Program-made: the position numbers and the translations under genes | Assembly: GCA_964371695.1 (NCBI GenBank) | Contig: CAYJOG010000092.1 | Span: forward strand, 1 to 8,755 | Length of the DNA: 8,755 bases | Source of the DNA: CAYJOG01 sp964371695 [NCBI: uncultured bacterium] | Lineage (GTDB): Bacteria; CAYJOG01 | Reading direction: 5' to 3' | In this document: positions 6,967 to 8,755 of the stretch, piece by piece | Layout of the letters: each line of letters opens with the position of its first letter | How positions within the stretch are numbered: the first letter of the stretch is position 1 | Notes under the pieces: generated by a model | Seen by the model: only the letters and a program-made list of their open reading frames with translations | The model's database searches: none | Told to the model about the DNA's origin: nothing

Positions 6967-6986
6967 CGGCGACGCCCCCGTCGCCG
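6967..6986 (+). repeat. REP-like palindrome, array 1 unit b
   Basis: Perfect 8-bp stem CGGCGACG / CGTCGCCG (6967-6974 and 6979-6986) with a CCCC loop. It lies where the second unit of array 2 lies relative to its first unit. The expected GTAG head is ACAG here. As no T-run follows, it is not a rho-independent terminator for khpB. Confidence 0.65.
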
Positions 6987-7021
6987 TGAATGGCAAAAAC
7001 ACCGATTTTACTTGGGCTGTT

Positions 7022-7046
7022 GCGCGACGGGGGGCGTCGCGCCTAC
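7022..7046 (-). repeat. REP-like palindrome, array 1 unit c (inverted)
   Basis: On the minus strand GTAG (7043-7046) heads a perfect 8-bp stem GCGCGACG / CGTCGCGC (7035-7042 and 7022-7029) with a loop of five C. A GTAG head followed by a GC-rich palindrome is the known layout of REP elements mobilised by RAYT transposases in other bacteria. Facing unit b, it forms an inverted pair like a REPIN. No RAYT gene is in the window. Confidence 0.65.
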
Positions 7047-7054
7047 TCCTCATA

Positions 7055-7090
7055 CCAATGAACATTCAAAACAGCATGAATGTTCATTGG
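7055..7090. repeat. 13-bp perfect inverted repeat
   Basis: CCAATGAACATTC (7055-7067) and GAATGTTCATTGG (7078-7090) are exact reverse complements around a 10-base loop. The arms are AT-richer than the surroundings, and no T-run follows in either direction, so an intrinsic terminator is unlikely. It lies 65 bases before the preferred start of the propeller gene and could be a regulator's operator or an RNA hairpin in its leader. Confidence 0.7.
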
Positions 7091-7154
7091 ATTCATGGCT
7101 GTAGATTGCACGCGACTTGACGGAACAACCCCATCAACGGGAGCATGGGGGCGC

Positions 7155-8642
7155 GTGAAGCTGATCAGCAAGCCTGACCCGGCACTGGGTCTTCGCCAGC
7201 GACTGGCGCTCACCGCCCTGTGGGCCTGCGGATTGTGGTTCCAGTTGCTGCTGGTTTACATCACGCGGCTGGAGGTGTTCGTGGGCCTGCTGCCCCTGTT
7301 GTGGCTCATGCACTGGCGGGGTGTGTTGCCCCGGCTGATTCACCTTGTGGCGGTGTTTTACACCCTGCTGATGGCGGGCTGGACGCTCTCGCTCCTGTGG
7401 GGCCTCTCACCCTGGCAATGCCTGGCGGTGGTGCTGGGGGTGCTGGGGGTGTGGGCGCGGGCAAGCCGCAAAAAAGAGACGTGGCGCTGGGGCGTGTTGG
7501 GCCTCGCCCTGCTGGTGAATCTGGCCGTGAACCTGAACCAGCGCGACGCCCCGGACCTGGGCCTGCTGGGGCCGGTGCTGCTGGTTTTTCTGTCCCGGTG
7601 GGTCAAAACAAAATGGCTGAGGGGCGCTCCCCTGCCCCGCCTCAGCGCCCTGGCCTCGGTGCTGGCGGTGCTGGCGCTGTTCCGTTTTCTGCCGTTTTAC
7701 ATCACGCCCGACACGGCCCGCGCCCCGGTGGCAAACAGGCAGCCCGGCGTGGAAGTGGTGTTCGCCAGCGGCAGCCACATCGCGCTGGACAAAAGCCCCC
7801 GCCTGTTTGCCGAGCATTGCGACAGCCAGCACTGGTGGGTGGGCACCTTTGAAACCCCCATGCTCAGCCGCCTCACCAAAGTGGGTCGCCACACCATGGC
7901 CAGCGCCCTGACCGGACGCACCAGCGACCTGATGTGGGAGGACTGCGCCCTGGGGCGCGTGGTGGTGGGCAATTTTCGCCATCACAGCCTGCACCTGCTG
8001 GACAACCGCACCCTGAAGGAATACTGGCGGCAGGAAAAAATCGGCGGACGCCCCAGCTACATGGCCGCCGCACCGGAAATGCACCGCGTCTTTTTTTCGG
8101 AGGACATCGGCGACACCACCTGGGTGGTGGACTATGACGAACACACCGCCACGCTCACCCGCCACGACCTGCCCGCCGTAGACCTGCTGTATTCAAAAAA
8201 CCGTCTTTATGCCGCCCTGCACGGCGCGCTGGCGCGGGTGCATCCAAAAACCATGGCCATTCAGAAACAGGTTTTTCTGCCGGTGTTCATACAACCCCAA
8301 CTGACCCTCGATGAAAAACGAAACGTGCTTTATGTGTCGGACATCATTCTGGGACGGGTGTGGCTGTATGACGCAGACAGCCTGCGCCTGCTGGGGTCGC
8401 TGTTTGTCGGCCCCGGTGTGCGTTATGTGGACATGGACGCCGAAGCGGGTGTGCTCTACACGGTCAATTACATGAACGGCTGGCTCAGCGCCTGGGACAC
8501 AAAAACCTGGACCCTGCTGGGCCGCCGCTGGGTGGGGCAACGGGGCCGGGCCATCAACCACAGCCACGACGGCAAAAAGCTGCTATTCGCCACACGGGTG
8601 GGTTTGATGGCCGTTACGAAGAACTTCTGGAGATCAAAATAA
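7155..8642 (+). CDS. Polytopic membrane protein with C-terminal beta-propeller-like domain
   Basis: A 495-residue protein of unknown function. The first 183 residues carry about seven hydrophobic segments (about 17-35, 40-54, 60-84, 88-101, 112-127, 136-149, 163-182), with Trp/Leu-rich sequence and basic loops such as RASRKKETWRW. From about residue 196 to 490 the protein is soluble-looking and built of repeating beta units: GRVVVGNFRHHSLHLLD, TTWVVDYDEHTATLTRHD, NVLYVSDIILGRVWLYD, GVLYTVNYMNGWLSAWD and KKLLFATRVGLMAVT. This resembles YVTN/NHL-type propellers, which usually bind proteins or ligands outside the cytoplasm. No catalytic residues are recognisable. Start: ATG codons at 7080 and 7095 are in frame, but codons from 7098 to 7154 have AT-rich third positions unlike the rest, and 7080 lies in an inverted repeat. 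GTG at 7155, where GC-rich codon use begins, is preferred, though its ribosome binding site is not ideal. The gene lies between two REP-like arrays. Confidence 0.82.
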   Translation: MKLISKPDPALGLRQRLALTALWACGLWFQLLLVYITRLEVFVGLLPLLWLMHWRGVLPRLIHLVAVFYTLLMAGWTLSLLWGLSPWQCLAVVLGVLGVWARASRKKETWRWGVLGLALLVNLAVNLNQRDAPDLGLLGPVLLVFLSRWVKTKWLRGAPLPRLSALASVLAVLALFRFLPFYITPDTARAPVANRQPGVEVVFASGSHIALDKSPRLFAEHCDSQHWWVGTFETPMLSRLTKVGRHTMASALTGRTSDLMWEDCALGRVVVGNFRHHSLHLLDNRTLKEYWRQEKIGGRPSYMAAAPEMHRVFFSEDIGDTTWVVDYDEHTATLTRHDLPAVDLLYSKNRLYAALHGALARVHPKTMAIQKQVFLPVFIQPQLTLDEKRNVLYVSDIILGRVWLYDADSLRLLGSLFVGPGVRYVDMDAEAGVLYTVNYMNGWLSAWDTKTWTLLGRRWVGQRGRAINHSHDGKKLLFATRVGLMAVTKNFWRSK

Positions 8643-8665
8643 TGTCACTGATCGGAGAACCCGGA

Positions 8666-8689
8666 GTAGCGGCGATGTCCTCATCGCTG
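8666..8689 (+). repeat. REP-like palindrome, array 2 unit a
   Basis: GTAG (8666-8669) followed by the arms CGGCGATG (8670-8677) and CATCGCTG (8682-8689) with a TCCT loop, pairing fully with one G-T wobble. It begins 23 bases after the propeller gene stop and is followed by TCAGGTT, as is unit a of array 1. Confidence 0.68.
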
Positions 8690-8700
8690 TCAGGTTATTG

Positions 8701-8722
8701 GTAGCCCCGGCGTCTCGCCGGG
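8701..8722 (+). repeat. REP-like palindrome, array 2 unit b
   Basis: GTAG (8701-8704), one C, then a perfect 7-bp stem CCCGGCG / CGCCGGG (8706-8712 and 8716-8722) with a TCT loop. It starts 35 bases after unit a, the same period as in array 1 (36 bases). The array may continue beyond the window. It could also form a stabilising hairpin at the 3' end of the propeller gene message. Confidence 0.68.
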
Positions 8723-8727
8723 AGAAT

Positions 8728-8746
8728 AAAAACCGCCGCAGGCGGC
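8728..8746 (-). terminator. Rho-independent terminator, pointing left
   Basis: On the minus strand the stem CCGCC / GGCGG (8741-8745 and 8733-8737) with a TGC loop is followed at once by five T (8728-8732) and then ATTCT. This would end a minus-strand transcript that enters from beyond the right edge. On the plus strand no T-run follows, so it is not an intrinsic terminator for the propeller gene. Confidence 0.55.
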
Positions 8747-8755
8747 ACAAAATAG

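Noticed and set aside
7407-8165. Minus-strand open frame of 252 codons within the propeller gene
   Set aside because: Low-complexity His/Gln/Gly-rich composition from GC-rich codons on the other strand; no motif and no start signal.

Overview
The window is about 8.8 kb of GC-rich DNA (roughly 60% by eye) from a bacterium I cannot place to phylum. Two features point in different directions. The YidC insertase is the short Oxa1-like form, without the large periplasmic domain of most Gram-negative YidC proteins, and the gene order rpmH-rnpA-yidD-yidC-khpB(jag) is typical of Firmicutes, cyanobacteria and their relatives. The tyrosine autokinase is instead the fused Wzz-plus-kinase form usual in diderm bacteria. 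A diderm with cyanobacteria-like gene order is a reasonable guess but remains inference. I see no rRNA, tRNA, CRISPR array, insertion sequence or transposase.

Left part (1-2471). A short alpha-helical protein of unknown function is followed two bases later by an exported, membrane-anchored protein with two TPM-like domains. The space from 1435 to 1688 holds a possible small gene on the minus strand (1418-1627). A class I SAM-dependent methyltransferase follows, probably starting at TTG. It ends 11 bases from the convergent end of the next gene.

Middle (2483-4888). A large Wzc-like polysaccharide co-polymerase/tyrosine autokinase lies on the minus strand and is read from a strong sigma70-like promoter just upstream of its start. 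The region from 4697 to 4888 separates it from the divergent rpmH cluster and holds a promoter for each side.

Core cluster (4889-6895, plus strand): L34 ribosomal protein (rpmH), RNase P protein (rnpA), YidD, YidC and KhpB/Jag. It is unusually compressed. rnpA starts out of frame inside rpmH (59-base overlap), rnpA and yidD share ATGA, yidD and yidC are 8 bases apart, and yidC and khpB overlap by 8 bases. Together the genes serve translation, tRNA 5' processing, membrane protein insertion and RNA binding. The KhpB KH domain lacks its GXXG signature.

Right part (6896-8755). A membrane protein with about seven N-terminal membrane segments and a C-terminal beta-propeller-like domain lies between two related arrays of short REP-like palindromes (6927-7046 and 8666-8722), which share unit order and a 35-36 base period. 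A separate 13-bp inverted repeat (7055-7090) sits between the first array and the gene. The 259 bases from 6896 to 7154 otherwise hold no gene. A rho-independent terminator pointing left lies at the right edge, suggesting a minus-strand gene beyond the window.

I found no convincing new multi-gene system. The most notable items are the rpmH/rnpA overlap, the paired REP-like arrays around the propeller gene, and the degenerate KH motif.
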